This document shows, in pieces, positions 33,890 through 44,050 of a DNA stretch of 64,000 nt. The position numbers were made by a program, and so were the translations under genes. The notes below the pieces were generated by a model that saw only the letters and a program-made list of their open reading frames with translations, searched no databases and was not told the origin of the DNA. The stretch comes from Dastarcus helophoroides (lineage: Eukaryota > Arthropoda > Insecta > Coleoptera > Bothrideridae): contig CM053337.1 in NCBI GenBank assembly GCA_028583605.1, positions 11,474,969-11,538,968 of the forward strand, given 5' to 3'. The number at the start of each line of letters is the position of its first letter. The stretch's first letter is position 1.

Positions 33890-36497
33890 TACAGGGTGGG
33901 CCAACCTCTACGCTACGGCCTCTAGGAGCTATAAGATAACATATTTTTAAAAATAAATATTATATTTAAATATGAGTTGCTGGGATCTACATGTCAAAAA
34001 TATTTTGAAATATACAGGATGTTCTAGGAAATAGTTACATATAAGAGTTGTAATTTTTTAAATGGGACACAATATTTTTCTTTTTATTTTTACATTCAGC
34101 GCTAAAAATAAAGTCAATTTTTATATGGTTTTCCTATACCTAAACCTAACCTTTTTTGAGAAAATCCACTTTTTTTTTAAATACAAGGTTTTCAAAAAGA
34201 AATAGTTTATCCCTTAAAGTAAATAATTTTTACAGTGTCATCTATAAATTTTCATTTGGCATACCATTTACTAGAAAATGCAGTTTGGACAAGTTTCAAA
34301 ATGTATACAGGATGTTCCAAATTCACCGGAACATTTACTTAAACTTCAGACGTCGTTTTCTTTGTAAATTGAAATAGAACACCCAGTATCTTTTAATTTT
34401 AAATAATGACATATTTGATTGTCTTTAAGTTGGTATGTACGTTTTCTATGCTTAAATTCAGTAGTTTAAGAGATATAACTGTTTTCAGGAATTTTGCTAT
34501 TTCTCATCATTATTCAAAAAGAAACAAATTTTGATCAAGGATGGCATACTTTGCTAAACTATAGTGACTTATGTAAGGTAATTTCATTTGTTTTATTTTA
34601 ACCTAGCTTAATTTAGTTTTATTTAAAAAAGAAAACTACATACTTAGTGTAGTATTTAATGAAATTGCGAAACTAATATCCAACAGAAATAAAAAACAAT
34701 GTTCTACTCCAACAAATGTTCAATGTGGGAACCATTTTGTTCTACACAAAGTCTTACTCTCTTCTCAAAAGAGTTCTTAACATTTGTTAAAATACTTTCG
34801 TCAATTCTTTCAAAAGCATTTCGTATTCGATTTTTCATGTCCTCTGGGGTGGTAGGGGAAACATTGTGTACAATGTTTTTTACATACCCCCATAGGAAAA
34901 AGTCTATTGGGGTTAGGTCCGGCGATCCGGGTGGCCAGCTATGGGGACCGCCTCTACCAATCCATTTATTTTGAAATTTCCTATTTAAATATTCCCTTAC
35001 GGAAGTGTGAAAATGGGCAGGAGCTCCGTCTAACTGAACCCACATTTTTCACCTTGTATTTAAGGGCACATTTTCTAATATAATCCAGAAATGTGTTTTT
35101 AGAAATCTTAAAAAAACTTGCCCACTTAAGGAGCCATCAAAAAAGTATGGCCCAACGACGTTATTGCCAATAACTCCACCAAATACATTAACGCTCCAAC
35201 GATTTTGATAATCCTGACTAAGAAATAAATGTGGATTTTCAGTGTTATAATAATGAAAATTGTGACGATTAACTAGGCCGTTATTATGGAACGTGCATTC
35301 ATCTGTGAATAAAATAGAACCATAAAAGTCAGGTTCTTCTTCAACTTTCTCAAGAAACCATACACAGAATTCCAAACGTCTTTCAAAATCTCTTCCGTAC
35401 ATATGTTGGTGCATTTCATAGTGATATGGATGATATTGATATCTCTTAAGTATTCTTCGTATACTTGTTCTGCTTATCGTAGTTTCTTTTTCAAGAATTC
35501 TGGTACTTACATTAGGGTTTTCAGTAATTAACTGCATTATAAGAAACTCATTTTCTTCGTTTCCCGTAACAGTAACGTAATGGTATCTGATTCACGAAAT
35601 CTTACTAACAGTCTTTAAAATACATTTTTATCTGGATGCCTTTTATCCGGAAATTTTTGAGCGTATACTCTGGATGCTAATAAACAGTTTTCGTAACATT
35701 CACATATTGTCAAAATCATGTTGACCTTTTCGTCAACAGAATATCCTCCCATTTTAGCAAATTTAACTACTAACTTAATGAAGAAGTCAACATAAACTCT
35801 CTTGAATTAAGAAAGTGCAATTTAACTTATTATAAGAGGTACGTCAGCTCACTGACGTCTGCCAACTATGATCAAATGTTATTTTATCTTGGATATCGGA
35901 TTAAAAGCAGCATAATTCGTCAAAAATGAGTTTTATCTCTCAAACCATTGAACTTAGGTAGAAAAAGTGCATACCTTCTGAAAGAGAATTAAATTTTCTA
36001 GTATTTAAAATAAAAATATACTGGGTGTTCCATTTAAATTTACAAAGAAATTGAAATCCCAACTTCGAGTAAATGTTTCGGTAAATTTGAAACGTCCTAT
36101 TATAAAGTTAGGTATTTGCCCCAACTGCATTTTCTAGCAAGAGGTATTCCGAATAAAAATTTTTCACTTTCGGGAGTAAGGTTAACATTTTGCAAAACTC
36201 GTCTTTTTTAAAAAAACCTGATTAATTTAAAAAGGGTAAGGTTTTGGTACAGGGAAACCTGAATAAAACTGACGTACTTTTTTGCACTGAATTTAAAAAT
36301 GAGAAAAAAAACATAGTGTCTCCTTTAAAAAAATCATAACTTTGATATGTAGCAATTTTCTGAAACACCCTGTATAATTGAAAATATTTTTAGCATGTAC
36401 ACCTTAGTGTCCAATATTTAACTGCTATATTTATTTTTTAAAATATGTTACCCCATACCTCTTAGAGGCCGCAGCGTTCAGCGTGGCCCACCCTGTA
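33890..36497 (-). mobile_element. Tc1/mariner-type transposon with DUF4817-like transposase
   Basis: Element 33892-36495 (2604 bp) with TIRs CAGGGTGGGCCAACCTCTAC / CAGGGTGGGCCACGCTGAAC extending ~70 bp, duplicated TA on both sides. It landed in the ACTATAAAAAGG TATA box of the LTR, as judged from the uninterrupted LTR at 43474-43835. Confidence 0.9.
34704..35752 (-). pseudogene. Mariner-type transposase, frameshifted twice
   Basis: Start at 35752 (MGGYSVDEKVNM ... VYAQKFPDKRHP), the DUF4817-type N-terminal helix region. The next frame (35049-35537) holds helix-turn-helix RTSIRRILKRY and the first catalytic Asp in FTDECTF; the last frame (34704-35045) holds QLDGAPAH with the second Asp and SPDLTPIDFFLWGYVK with the third. 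Domain order is complete, with two frame changes and one short loss. Confidence 0.85.
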
Positions 36498-36658
36498 TAA
36501 GTAGGAAGTCAGTTAGACTCAGTGTAGTTAGTGAGTTAGTAGTTAGAAGTACATAAGTGAGTTATTGTTCAGTTGTAGTGATACGAGTTTAGTTTGGTAA
36601 TAAAATGGGTATTATTCAATGTGTTAATCAATTAGAACTGATAGGCCCGTAACAGTAT

Positions 36659-36791
36659 TCTTTTCTCCGTTGAACCTTAACAGCTAACATATAGTGCTAG
36701 TCTGTAACTTGGAATAAATTCAGTAAATGAAAGACAGTTTTTTTTCGTAAATATGCTCGGATACGTCGATAATATTTTAATTTGAAAATTT
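36659..36791. other. Short spacer
   Basis: No feature seen. Confidence 0.4.
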
Positions 36792-37530
36792 TATACAGAA
36801 TGTCCTAAATTTAAGATAACACGTCATCGACAGTTTTTTTTAAATGATAACCCTATTTTTTTGACCATTCTTAAAGGACATATCAAGTTACACATGCGTA
36901 CCACATTGCAATTTTTTATTTCTTGTCATTTAAAAGATATTAAACATATTAACTAATTTTAAAAATCAAGGAATCTGATTCAACCCAATAATCTTTTTTC
37001 AATAAATGTTCAAAATGTTGTGCATTTACCAACTGGCAATGCCCTAAACGGAACTGCAACTCGTTTTGAACATTTCTAATTATTTCGGGGTAAATTAGTC
37101 TGCACTCCTGTCTTATTCGTCCTTTCAACTCCTCAATATTTGCAGGTTTGGCCTTAAACACTTTGCTCTTGAAATACCCCCATAGGTGTTAAATCCGGAG
37201 ACCTGGATAGCTATTCAAAAGATCCTCTTCTACCAATCCATCTGCCTGAAAATACATTATCCATATACTCACGGACAGGTCTTGCAAAATGAGGAGGGAC
37301 ACCCTCTTGTTGAAACCAGGTGTTTCTATTCGGGACATCAGCTTCGACTGGATCAGAAAACGAAATAGCTAAATCAGTAATTAGTTCTTCCTGCAAGAAT
37401 TCTAAATATCCTGCCACATTGAGATTTTCTTGGAAGAAAATTGGTCCTATAACTCGATCATCAACAATTCTTGCCCAAACGTTGACTGGTACTTACATAT
37501 TAACGCCACCGCAGCTACCTACCTACCTAA
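36792..37530 (-). mobile_element. Second mariner-type fragment
   Basis: Left edge TATACAGAATGTCC. Minus-strand frames 37211-37417 (NTWFQQEGVPPHFARPVREYM, RWIGRRG) and 36949-37161 (ELKGRIRQECRLI ... VNAQHFEHLL) match the second catalytic block and C-terminus of the same transposase class; the Asp of QQDGAPPH reads QQEGVPPH, so the second catalytic residue is changed. The N-terminal half is missing. Confidence 0.75.
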
Positions 37531-37559
37531 CCTAATCTAAAATTTTTGCGAAAAATTAT

Positions 37560-38085
37560 AAAATAAAAACACTTTATTTACAAAATAATCAATCAAATTT
37601 CGGTGGAAAATGAGCCGATACAGAGTTTAACATAGATTCAAAACAGTCTCTATTTTCTTTCACCTGATGTTGTCGCCATATGAACTCTTATAAATTAGAC
37701 TCCAAATGATGTCTCGCTGTGTCCCCTTTTCTCTTGTTCCTCCATTTATCAGAATCCATAACAATGTATCTATGATTAACTTTAGCATGTAGGAATTCTT
37801 CTATTTCTATTCTATTTGTTTGGCAACCTTTCCAACTGTCAAAATAAATTGTGCCACCATCTGCAATGTTTTCTATAATTTTATCAAGAACGGTAGAGCC
37901 AGTTCCATTAGGAACAATGACAACAAGCGAATCTTTTGTTTATCTACATGCACCACTAAACATTCACTGTTCGGGTAATACTTGATCACAATTATTTTTA
38001 TGTTTAGTAAACAAACTTTCATCAATTTCCGCAATGAAATCTGGTCCATCTACCTTTTTGTTTGGTTTATTCTCCATATTCAAGA
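37560..38085 (-). pseudogene. Merlin (ISXO2-like) transposase fragment
   Basis: One minus-strand frame with three stops reads KVDGPDFIAEIDESLFTKHK (first catalytic Asp in EIDES), VLPEQ-stop-MFSGACR, DSLVVIVPNGTGSTVLDKII, GGTIYFDSWKGCQ (second Asp), then HAKVNHRYIVMDSD; the third acidic residue may be in LESNL. This matches the Merlin/IS1016-type DDE order. It is cut at 38085, three bases before the Polinton left end, so its N-terminal part was lost on Polinton insertion or by deletion. Confidence 0.7.
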
Positions 38086-38087
38086 GT

Positions 38088-38548
38088 AGATATATTAGGA
38101 GAGTTCTACGCCAAATGACGTCATAGCAGCTTTGGATGGCATGTCGCTAAAGAAGTAGAGATGCGAGGCATGTTGGGTGTCAAATGAAAGGGCGTGACGT
38201 GTAGGAACAAGATGGCGGCAACACATTATGTCAAGAGGGCCTTATTAATAAAAAATATAAATAAAACGACCAGTTACGTGGCATGTTGGGTGTCAAATGA
38301 AAGGGCGTGGCGTGAAGAACAAGATGGCGGCAACGAAGTATGTCAATAGGCCTTATTTATAAAAAAATGTAAATAAAACGATCAATTACGCAGCTCCGTG
38401 GTATCAAATGAAAAGGCGTGGCATGTAGAACAAGATGGCGGCATCGAATAACTTAAAAAGGCGGTAAATAAACTATGTGCGGCTGAGGGACGGTGATGCT
38501 TCGTAACAAAGTTGTAAATTTATTGGCACCATTATTGCTGTAAAACGT
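38088..38548 (+). repeat. Polinton A left TIR, with ~115-bp subrepeats
   Basis: Inverted copy of 49646-50089, also related to 58443-58791. About 2.5 tandem units of ~115 bp, each with GTCAAATGAAAGGGCGTG, CAAGATGGCGGC and TAAATAAAACGA blocks. Confidence 0.9.
38116..38442 (+). promoter_or_regulatory. CRE palindrome and three YY1/Pho-like sites in the left TIR
   Basis: TGACGTCA at 38116-38123, 28 bases from the end; CAAGATGGCGGC at 38208-38219, 38320-38331 and 38431-38442. The latter is the textbook YY1 site on the opposite strand. Confidence 0.65.
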
Positions 38549-38568
38549 CAAAGTCCCGTGACTATTGT

Positions 38569-38757
38569 GACATAAAAGACTGGGGAACGATTTTACTGGA
38601 ACCATTACGACCAAAAATAAATGAAGTATCTAATCTTTCGAGTTTATTGGAAAAAGATATTTTTAATATGTTTTCGATATTGTATACAATTTTTATTGTT
38701 GTATTATTTTTAATGTTGAATGTTATAGTAAAATTGATTGTAAAATATAAAAAATAG
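38569..38757 (+). pseudogene. C-terminal remnant of Polinton membrane protein
   Basis: Frame DIKDWGTILLEP... through a ~22-residue hydrophobic segment (YTIFIVVLFLMLNVIVKLIV) to the stop at 38755-38757. It matches the C-terminal third of the intact gene at 57495-57941. The N-terminal part and the small gene next to the TIR in copy B are deleted here. Confidence 0.8.
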
Positions 38758-38816
38758 AAGATGTTTAAGGTATGTGGCTGTTTTATTAAAAAACCATCAA
38801 TATTTTTAATAATTTA

Positions 38817-39275
38817 TTAAGGTAAACATTCTAATACAAAGTTATATAATGTCCAACAGTTATTCAAACTACAAATAACTTTATGATTATGTATCTTATG
38901 ATGCATGCAATAAGGAACAGCTTTTTCTAAATTAGGACAGTTTTCCACTTCTTCTAAATTGATTATTTGAGGCATCGGTTCATGTCGATCAAAACGGAAC
39001 TTGGAAACACCATTTTTTCTTGTCCTTTAACGTATATTCTATTTACACCATGCAGATTCTCTTCTAAAACTTTTGGTAGGTCCTCATAACTAACGACACC
39101 ATCGCTGTAACGTAGACCATGATGATTGTTTTTTCTCTACTTCTGTTAACTGATTGAAAGATGTTGGGGATTTGAATAAGTAATTTATCGTTTTATATCC
39201 ATCAACGATAGCCAATTCTTTACAAACAAAATTAGGAGTTTTAAATCCCTGAATATCTACTACAACGATCTTCAT
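38817..39275 (-). pseudogene. Polinton-associated VDIQGF protein, copy A
   Basis: Start MKIVVVDIQGFKTPNFVCKE at 39275; frameshifted near 39120 and again later, with matching segments to 38817. Counterpart of the intact 159-aa gene at 56957-57436. Confidence 0.75.
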
Positions 39276-39319
39276 CTTGCGACTTTCAATAAACAACTAA
39301 ATAGTTTATGCATCCACAC

Positions 39320-40141
39320 TATATTTTTAGTACCTCCAGAAAGTGGGGTTATTCCATTATTTTATCATGAACAATGATGCAATAGGTCTTTGTATTGTCT
39401 GGAAATTCATCTTTGCTTTCAAATTCCAGTCTAACATCAACAATCGATGATTTTAGAGCTTCGTTTTGTCTAGTACAATCAATCACAAAAAGTGCAGCGT
39501 CTTTAAAGTCTTTATAACTTAAAAGCGGACTTGTGTGTTGTTTATTAAAAAAATGTTGGCGAAATTCATAATAAGCTTGATACGCCTCAGTGCATTAAAG
39601 GTTTGTAAAATTCATTCGCATCGGTTCATAAGGAAAGCATTCTGAATTCAAGTAAACAGATATATTAGTTAGATTTAAATTATTAAATTTATATATTTCT
39701 TTCTTGGAATTATCTTTTCTATTTATTTAAAAAGCAAGTACTACATATCGGAGTCTTTCTAGATTGGTGCTTGTTTTTACAGACCAAATTTCTTTGTTTG
39801 TTTTCTTTAATGAAGGTAATCCATATATTTCCCATGGCCTGAACGTGATCAAAACCGGTTTATCGTTATTGATTGATTCCAACATAAAAGTTTTTCGGTA
39901 TCATTCGGAACTACATGTTTCACTTTTAATTCGATATTATTCAAAACAATATTTGTCCTTCCAGTACAAGCGCCCCCTCATAAAAAGAAATAAAAGCATC
40001 TTGTTGGTTTAAGGTAATTTCAATTTCATCACTATTTTCGAATGACTTTGTATGTGGATGATATGTGTGAAACTCTTCCCTAACAACACTTTCGTCATAT
40101 TGCGGATCTAGAAATATTTCTAGTTTGTTGTTGTTTGACAT
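39320..40141 (-). pseudogene. Major capsid protein (double jelly-roll), internally deleted
   Basis: Start at 40141 (MSNNNKLEIFLDPQYDESVV), then NSDEIEITLNQQDAFISFYE, the N-terminal strand block of Polinton major capsid proteins. Near 39940 it jumps to the second jelly-roll (VKHVVPNDTEKL, ITFRPWEIYGLPSL, IWSVKTSTNLERLRYV) and then the C-terminal part (DAALFVIDCTRQNEALKSS, VRLEFESKDEFPDN). About a third of the protein appears to be missing at the jump, and several frameshifts follow. It would form the hexon-like capsomer of the virion; here it is dead. Confidence 0.8.
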
Positions 40142-40250
40142 GGTAACCCTGAGAGCGTAAAAATATATATAGTTCTCCAAAGACAATCGCTTCAACGAAG
40201 GCTGCGACACAAATGACTAAGTTCGAGGGATGTTGGTATCTTTATTGCTG

Positions 40251-40508
40251 TGATTGATAAGTATCATGGTTCTTTGGTAGTTTAATGCGGTTCCGAAACT
40301 TTCGTTCCTTTGACCGCCGTCTTTTAGTGAACATTACTGTGTTGATAATTTTGTGAGCTGCGGAGACCGCCGATCGAAAGCTACTCAATTCACCTCCGAT
40401 GGCAGGCGTCCGTGATCGACAGCAGTCACTCTAAAGAAGGCTACTCGGTCCACCTTCTTTAGCGCGTGCCGTCGACCGCGCTCGTGTTGTTAGGATGATT
40501 GATAAGTA
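40251..40508. mobile_element. Small GC-rich insertion with 13-bp direct repeat
   Basis: TGATTGATAAGTA at 40251-40263 and 40496-40508 flanks 232 bp that are far GC-richer than the Polinton and contain an AAAGAAGG...CCTTCTTT stem. The long duplication suggests a retroposed fragment. Source not recognised. Confidence 0.6.
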
Positions 40509-40529
40509 AAACCATCAAGGTAATTTAAC

Positions 40530-41209
40530 TAAAATGAGTCGAACGATGATTTCCTCTCCTCTAAAATTTACGTATTCTAAATTTTGATCGACGATGTCTA
40601 TTGTTATGTTTGTAATTGAATTTTTATTAATAATTGGTAGATGTTTAAATTAGTGGGGTGTTCTTCAATTTTATATCCTGGATCGACTGATAAACTAAAT
40701 TCATATAAAGTATGAGATCATTGATTGTTATAATAAGCTCCAGATATTATATTACACTCAATTCGTATCGTGTTTACTTTGATTATATTAACGGGAAGAA
40801 CAGACTCGTGTCTTTTTCCAACTTCGAAAGTTCTATTTTCAAGTCCTAGAATTCTTCCAATACTATCTTCCGGTTTGAAATTGATATTGTAGATGTCGCT
40901 GTAGAGTTCGCACTTTCGAGGGTTGTTATTTGCTTTTAGCGATAAATGTTTAACTCCGAGGAATTTATATAAATAAGCTTCAATATCAGATAATTCGTAC
41001 GCTCCCGTCGGAATGGTAATCACTTTTTCTTTAACACTTCCACTTTTCGTATAGTAAAATTTATTCGTTCCTTTTTCAATGTTAGGTATACTGTGATAGG
41101 TATGAAAATCGGTCAACGCTAGAGCGTATTCTTCCTTTGGATTTAATTCTATTGGTGGATAGAAGTCAGCAGAAAGACAGCTGGTATTTTTTTAGTGTAA
41201 AGGTTCTCG
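40530..41209 (-). pseudogene. Minor capsid (penton-like) protein
   Basis: Probable start MSRTFTLKK at 41209, frameshift, then the open part 40718-41116: TDFHTYHSIPNIEKGTNKFYY, KVITIPTGAYELSDIEAYL, DSIGRILGLENRTFEVGKR, LPVNIIKVNTIRIECNIISG. This is the conserved block order of Polinton single-jelly-roll minor capsid proteins. Past 40718 the C-terminal part continues with small frameshifts (LYEFSLSVDPGYKIEEHPTN) to ~40530. Absent from copy B. Confidence 0.8.
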
Positions 41210-41229
41210 ACATGACTGAAAGATTTCGA

Positions 41230-41589
41230 TCAATGTCCACCTTTTTGTATTACAAATTCTAAACTTAAATGTCCACAATTAAATGTGTTAAAATGTTGAT
41301 ACCTTTCCCTGTTGTAAATCAAATCTTTAACATGTAAATATTTAACAAGCTCTTTGGGTGGTTTTAAATTACCAAAACTATCGAAATATTCTGCAGCTTC
41401 GTTTCGTTTCTTATAAGCTACCCAATGTGTTTCGACATTACGAACGCTATCTAAATTAATTATACCACTTTCGTTTTTCCATAATTTTTTAGGTAAAGTG
41501 TCTCTCATAAATACACCTCTAAAATATGGAATTTTAAATTGTTTCGCATATCTTACGAGCTCAACATCAGTAAGTGCTTTTCGAGGCAA
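41230..41589 (-). CDS. Adenovirus-type cysteine protease, copy A
   Basis: Open 119 codons. Catalytic triad visible: His in NVETHWVAY (~residue 54), acidic in EYFDSFGN (~69), Cys in FNTFNCGHL (~104). It would mature capsid proteins. No in-frame ATG precedes the conserved PRKALTDVELVRYAK N-terminus; the codon there is TTG, in both copies, so either a non-ATG start, a spliced start, or the ATG of MRDTLPKK (~29) is used. The frame is intact, but the rest of the element is not. Lies between the minor capsid and hydrophobic genes, as in copy B. Confidence 0.8.
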   Translation of the reverse strand: MPRKALTDVELVRYAKQFKIPYFRGVFMRDTLPKKLWKNESGIINLDSVRNVETHWVAYKKRNEAAEYFDSFGNLKPPKELVKYLHVKDLIYNRERYQHFNTFNCGHLSLEFVIQKGGH

Positions 41590-41594
41590 GTTGA

Positions 41595-41893
41595 TTAGTT
41601 TTTTGGAAATTGTTTTAAATATAAACCCATGCCTTTTTTATATCTTTTAAGGTATAATCCATCTCCATGTTTACCGACAGCTATTTCTTCCACAGATTTG
41701 TTGTGTCTTTGCGTTTCCTCCAATTGTTTTTGCGCATCTTTAGCATCATTTACAGCTTTGGCGATTCCAGCTGCTCCACCTGATAAAGCACCTATGGCAC
41801 TGCGAATAAAGGAACTAAAAACGGTAAAATTTCTCCTACTTTTGGTAAAGGTATAACTCTAGGTAGAAGTACATTTTTATGTCCTCCAACCAT
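41595..41893 (-). pseudogene. Hydrophobic Gly/Ala-rich virion-type protein, copy A
   Basis: Start MVGGHKNVLLPRVIPL at 41893; ends KKGMGLYLKQFPKN at 41595 with frameshifts in between. A central hydrophobic Ala/Gly-rich segment is followed by a Lys/Gln-rich helix (DAKDAQKQLEETQRHNK-like). Counterpart 54372-56430. Such genes in Polintons are thought to be minor core or membrane-active proteins; this is inference. Confidence 0.6.
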
Positions 41894-42378
41894 TCAAAGA
41901 TTCAATCGTGCTGTTTTTAACGCATCAGTACTAATTTTTTTCATGCCATAACCAAGATGATACTTTTGCTTTTTCAACCAATGTCGAACAGGTAACACAA
42001 CACCTTTGCGGAATGGAACTTGCTTTCTATTCTTCATTCCCAAACCCAGCTTACGTTTAGCTTTCATAGCTCCTGCTACCAATAAAACGGCTGTCTTTTC
42101 TCCCAACTTTGCGTCGTGTGATCTAACTCTCTGCCAAGCTTTCTCTTGTAAAATTTTGTCTGCTTTATGTCTATTTTCAATATCTTTATTTTCAGTGTAA
42201 GCAATGTGGTCTTCTTTGCAGCTTCGTCTAAAGGATTGATTCCTTTATCTCGTCTATTTAAAAGTTTTTCAAGTGTAGTGCCTGGACCACAATAATTGTA
42301 TCCTCCCGGTATATGTAGTTCAACTCGTAACTTCTTAAGAGCAAAGTTAAACAGACCCGCTCCCTGATAGTTTAACAT
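41894..42378 (-). pseudogene. PLA2-domain virion protein (parvovirus VP1u-like), frameshifted
   Basis: Start MLNYQGAGLFNFAL at 42378; Ca-binding loop YNYCGPGTTLEK; then LDEA where the frame shifts, so the catalytic His-Asp block is read out of frame. The basic C-terminal tail resumes at 42106 (MKAKRKLGLGMKNRKQVPF) to 41894. Copy B (53886-54287) keeps the motif in frame. Such domains cleave phospholipid during endosomal exit of some viruses. Confidence 0.8.
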
Positions 42379-42433
42379 TACGACTGTGTATAAATGTCGC
42401 CGAATAATTAATATCAAGACATTTCAAGTTAAG
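42379..42433. promoter_or_regulatory. Shared promoter between PLA2 and ATPase genes
   Basis: The divergent genes are only 55 bases apart. TATAAATG lies at 42390-42397 on the plus strand, ~40 bases before the ATPase ATG; the same box is present in copy B (53834-53885). Confidence 0.55.
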
Positions 42434-43099
42434 ATGCAGACTAAAAAGGGTAATTTAATTCTACCTATTACAAATTTCGATTTTGTTGAGGGGCAAACAA
42501 AAGACTTAAATAAACATGGTGATTTATTTCCAAATACCGTACGAGGCATTATCGTAGGACCTAGTGGATGTGGAGAAACTAATGTACTCTTGTCTTTATT
42601 ATTCGAACTGAATGGACTTCGATTTGAAAATATATACATTTATTCAAAGTCGCTATATGAACCAAAATATCAGCTGTTGGAAAAAGTAATTAAAAATGTT
42701 CTTGAAGTGAAGTATTATGCATATAATAAAAATACTAATATTATAAATCCAGCTGATGCGCTGGTGAATTCGGTTTTTATTTTCGATGATGTAGCATGTG
42801 GCAAACAAAACAAAATTCGTGAGTACTTTAGTATGGGTAGACACAAATATATGGATTGCGTCTTTTTTTATCAGACCTATGCAAGTATAAAAAAACATCT
42901 AATTAGAGATAATGCAAATGTTTTAATACTTTTTAAGTAAGATGACTTGAATTTAAAACATGTTTACAATGATCATGTTACTCCAGATATGTCGTATAAT
43001 CAGTTTAAGGATATATGTTCTAATTGTTGGAAACAACCATTTAGATTTATTACTATTGTTAAAGATGTAGATATTAATAAAGAAAGGTACAGAAAATGA
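42434..43099 (+). pseudogene. Genome-packaging ATPase (FtsK/HerA type), copy A
   Basis: Start MQTKKGNLILPITNF at 42434. Walker A reads GPSGCGETN (~residue 39-47): the essential Lys is Glu here, while copy B reads GPSGCGKTN. Walker B is SVFIFDDVACG. An in-frame TAA at 42938-42940 follows VLILFK, after which the same frame continues with SNCWKQPFRFITIVKDVDIN to a stop at 43097-43099, the normal C-terminus. The protein would pump DNA into the capsid; this copy cannot hydrolyse ATP. Confidence 0.9.
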
Positions 43100-43176
43100 T
43101 TAGATACCTTTATATATTTGAAGTAAATTAATTATGTGTCAGTTTCTTAGTGTAGATGGTGGTATTAACATCAACC

Positions 43177-43444
43177 TGAAAACCAACTGCTAGACAATTA
43201 TAAACCAACTAATAGACAACTATAAACCTCCTAATAGAGATCTAATAGACAACTAAAACCAACTAATAGATATTAACAAACCAACTAATAGACAACACCA
43301 AATCAACTAATAGACAACTACAAACCAACTGCTAGACAACTAAAACCAACTGCTAGACAACTACAAACCAAGTCACAGACAACTACAAACCAACTAATAT
43401 TCAGATGTAGACAACTAAAACCAACTCACAGACAGCTGCAGACA
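43177..43444. repeat. Minisatellite, locus 2 (in Polinton A)
   Basis: About twelve units of the AACCAACTAATAGACAACTA type between ATPase and integrase genes. Confidence 0.9.
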
Positions 43445-43467
43445 AAATTAGCTTAAGCAAGCGACAT

Positions 43468-43841
43468 GTATATTGTCACGTGCGTTATCGGTTCGAATTG
43501 ATACACGTGATAGATTATACCCACTTTATTACCGAATTAACTTTGATCACCACAATTTACAATTAACTCACTTCTACTAACTTACTAATTGCACTGATTC
43601 TAACTGACTGACTCGAGGGAAAGCTGACCGCCTTTTTATAGTTTTGGCCTCCGGCTTCCAGAATTTTCGGTAGATAAGGCTTATCGAATGCCGAAATTTC
43701 TGGAACGCTTATCTGCCGTTTGTTTCGTTATCGCGGTCGCTTTCCCCTTATCAGAACCTTCTAGAAACTTTTTTTATTTACTAAATTCTACAATTCTATT
43801 CTAAATTCTATTACATCTATTTACATTGCGTTACAGTATAT
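43468..43841 (-). mobile_element. Solo LTR inserted in Polinton A
   Basis: 43474-43835 (362 bp), TGTCACGTGCG...GCGTTACA, flanked by GTATAT on both sides (43468-43473, 43836-43841). The empty site is preserved in copy B near 53190-53205. On the minus strand it has a TATAAAAAGGCGG promoter followed by TCAGTCAGTTAG. Confidence 0.85.
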
Positions 43842-43876
43842 AAATTGTAACTTATTAGTTTTATTTCATTTCAAAT

Positions 43877-44050
43877 ATGGGCATTGACAAAGTTTCTATG
43901 TTGAAAAATTACAAAAAACTCAACAACCCGACGTTTACTTAGTTGAAAAAAGTTCTATGTCGAAAAGGACAAAAACTCGATGTCAAATGGTTACGTTTGG
44001 ATAAGTCTCACAATAGTTGGGTTAATTCAAATGAGGTGTATCTTAAATAA
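43877..44050 (+). pseudogene. Polinton integrase remnant, copy A
   Basis: Begins with the integrase start ATGGGCATTGAC and passes by a large deletion to the chromodomain end (LYVKWL-like LDVKWLRLDKSHNSWVNSNEVYLK), stop at 44048-44050. The whole catalytic core is gone. The fuller copy is 52169-53155. Confidence 0.8.

Larger units (their letters stand above)
33708..36658 (+). mobile_element. Solo LTR split by a mariner
   Basis: LTR starts TGTAACGCAATG at 33712 and ends CCCGTAACA at 36654, flanked by GTAT (33708-33711 and 36655-36658). Without the mariner it would be ~337 bp. It is a relative of the solo LTR in Polinton copy A (43474-43835), sharing GATAAGGGGAAAGCG and CGCGATAACGAAACAAACGG. Confidence 0.85.

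Noticed and set aside
42653..42898. Minus-strand 81-codon membrane-like ORF
   Set aside because: Antisense of the packaging ATPase.
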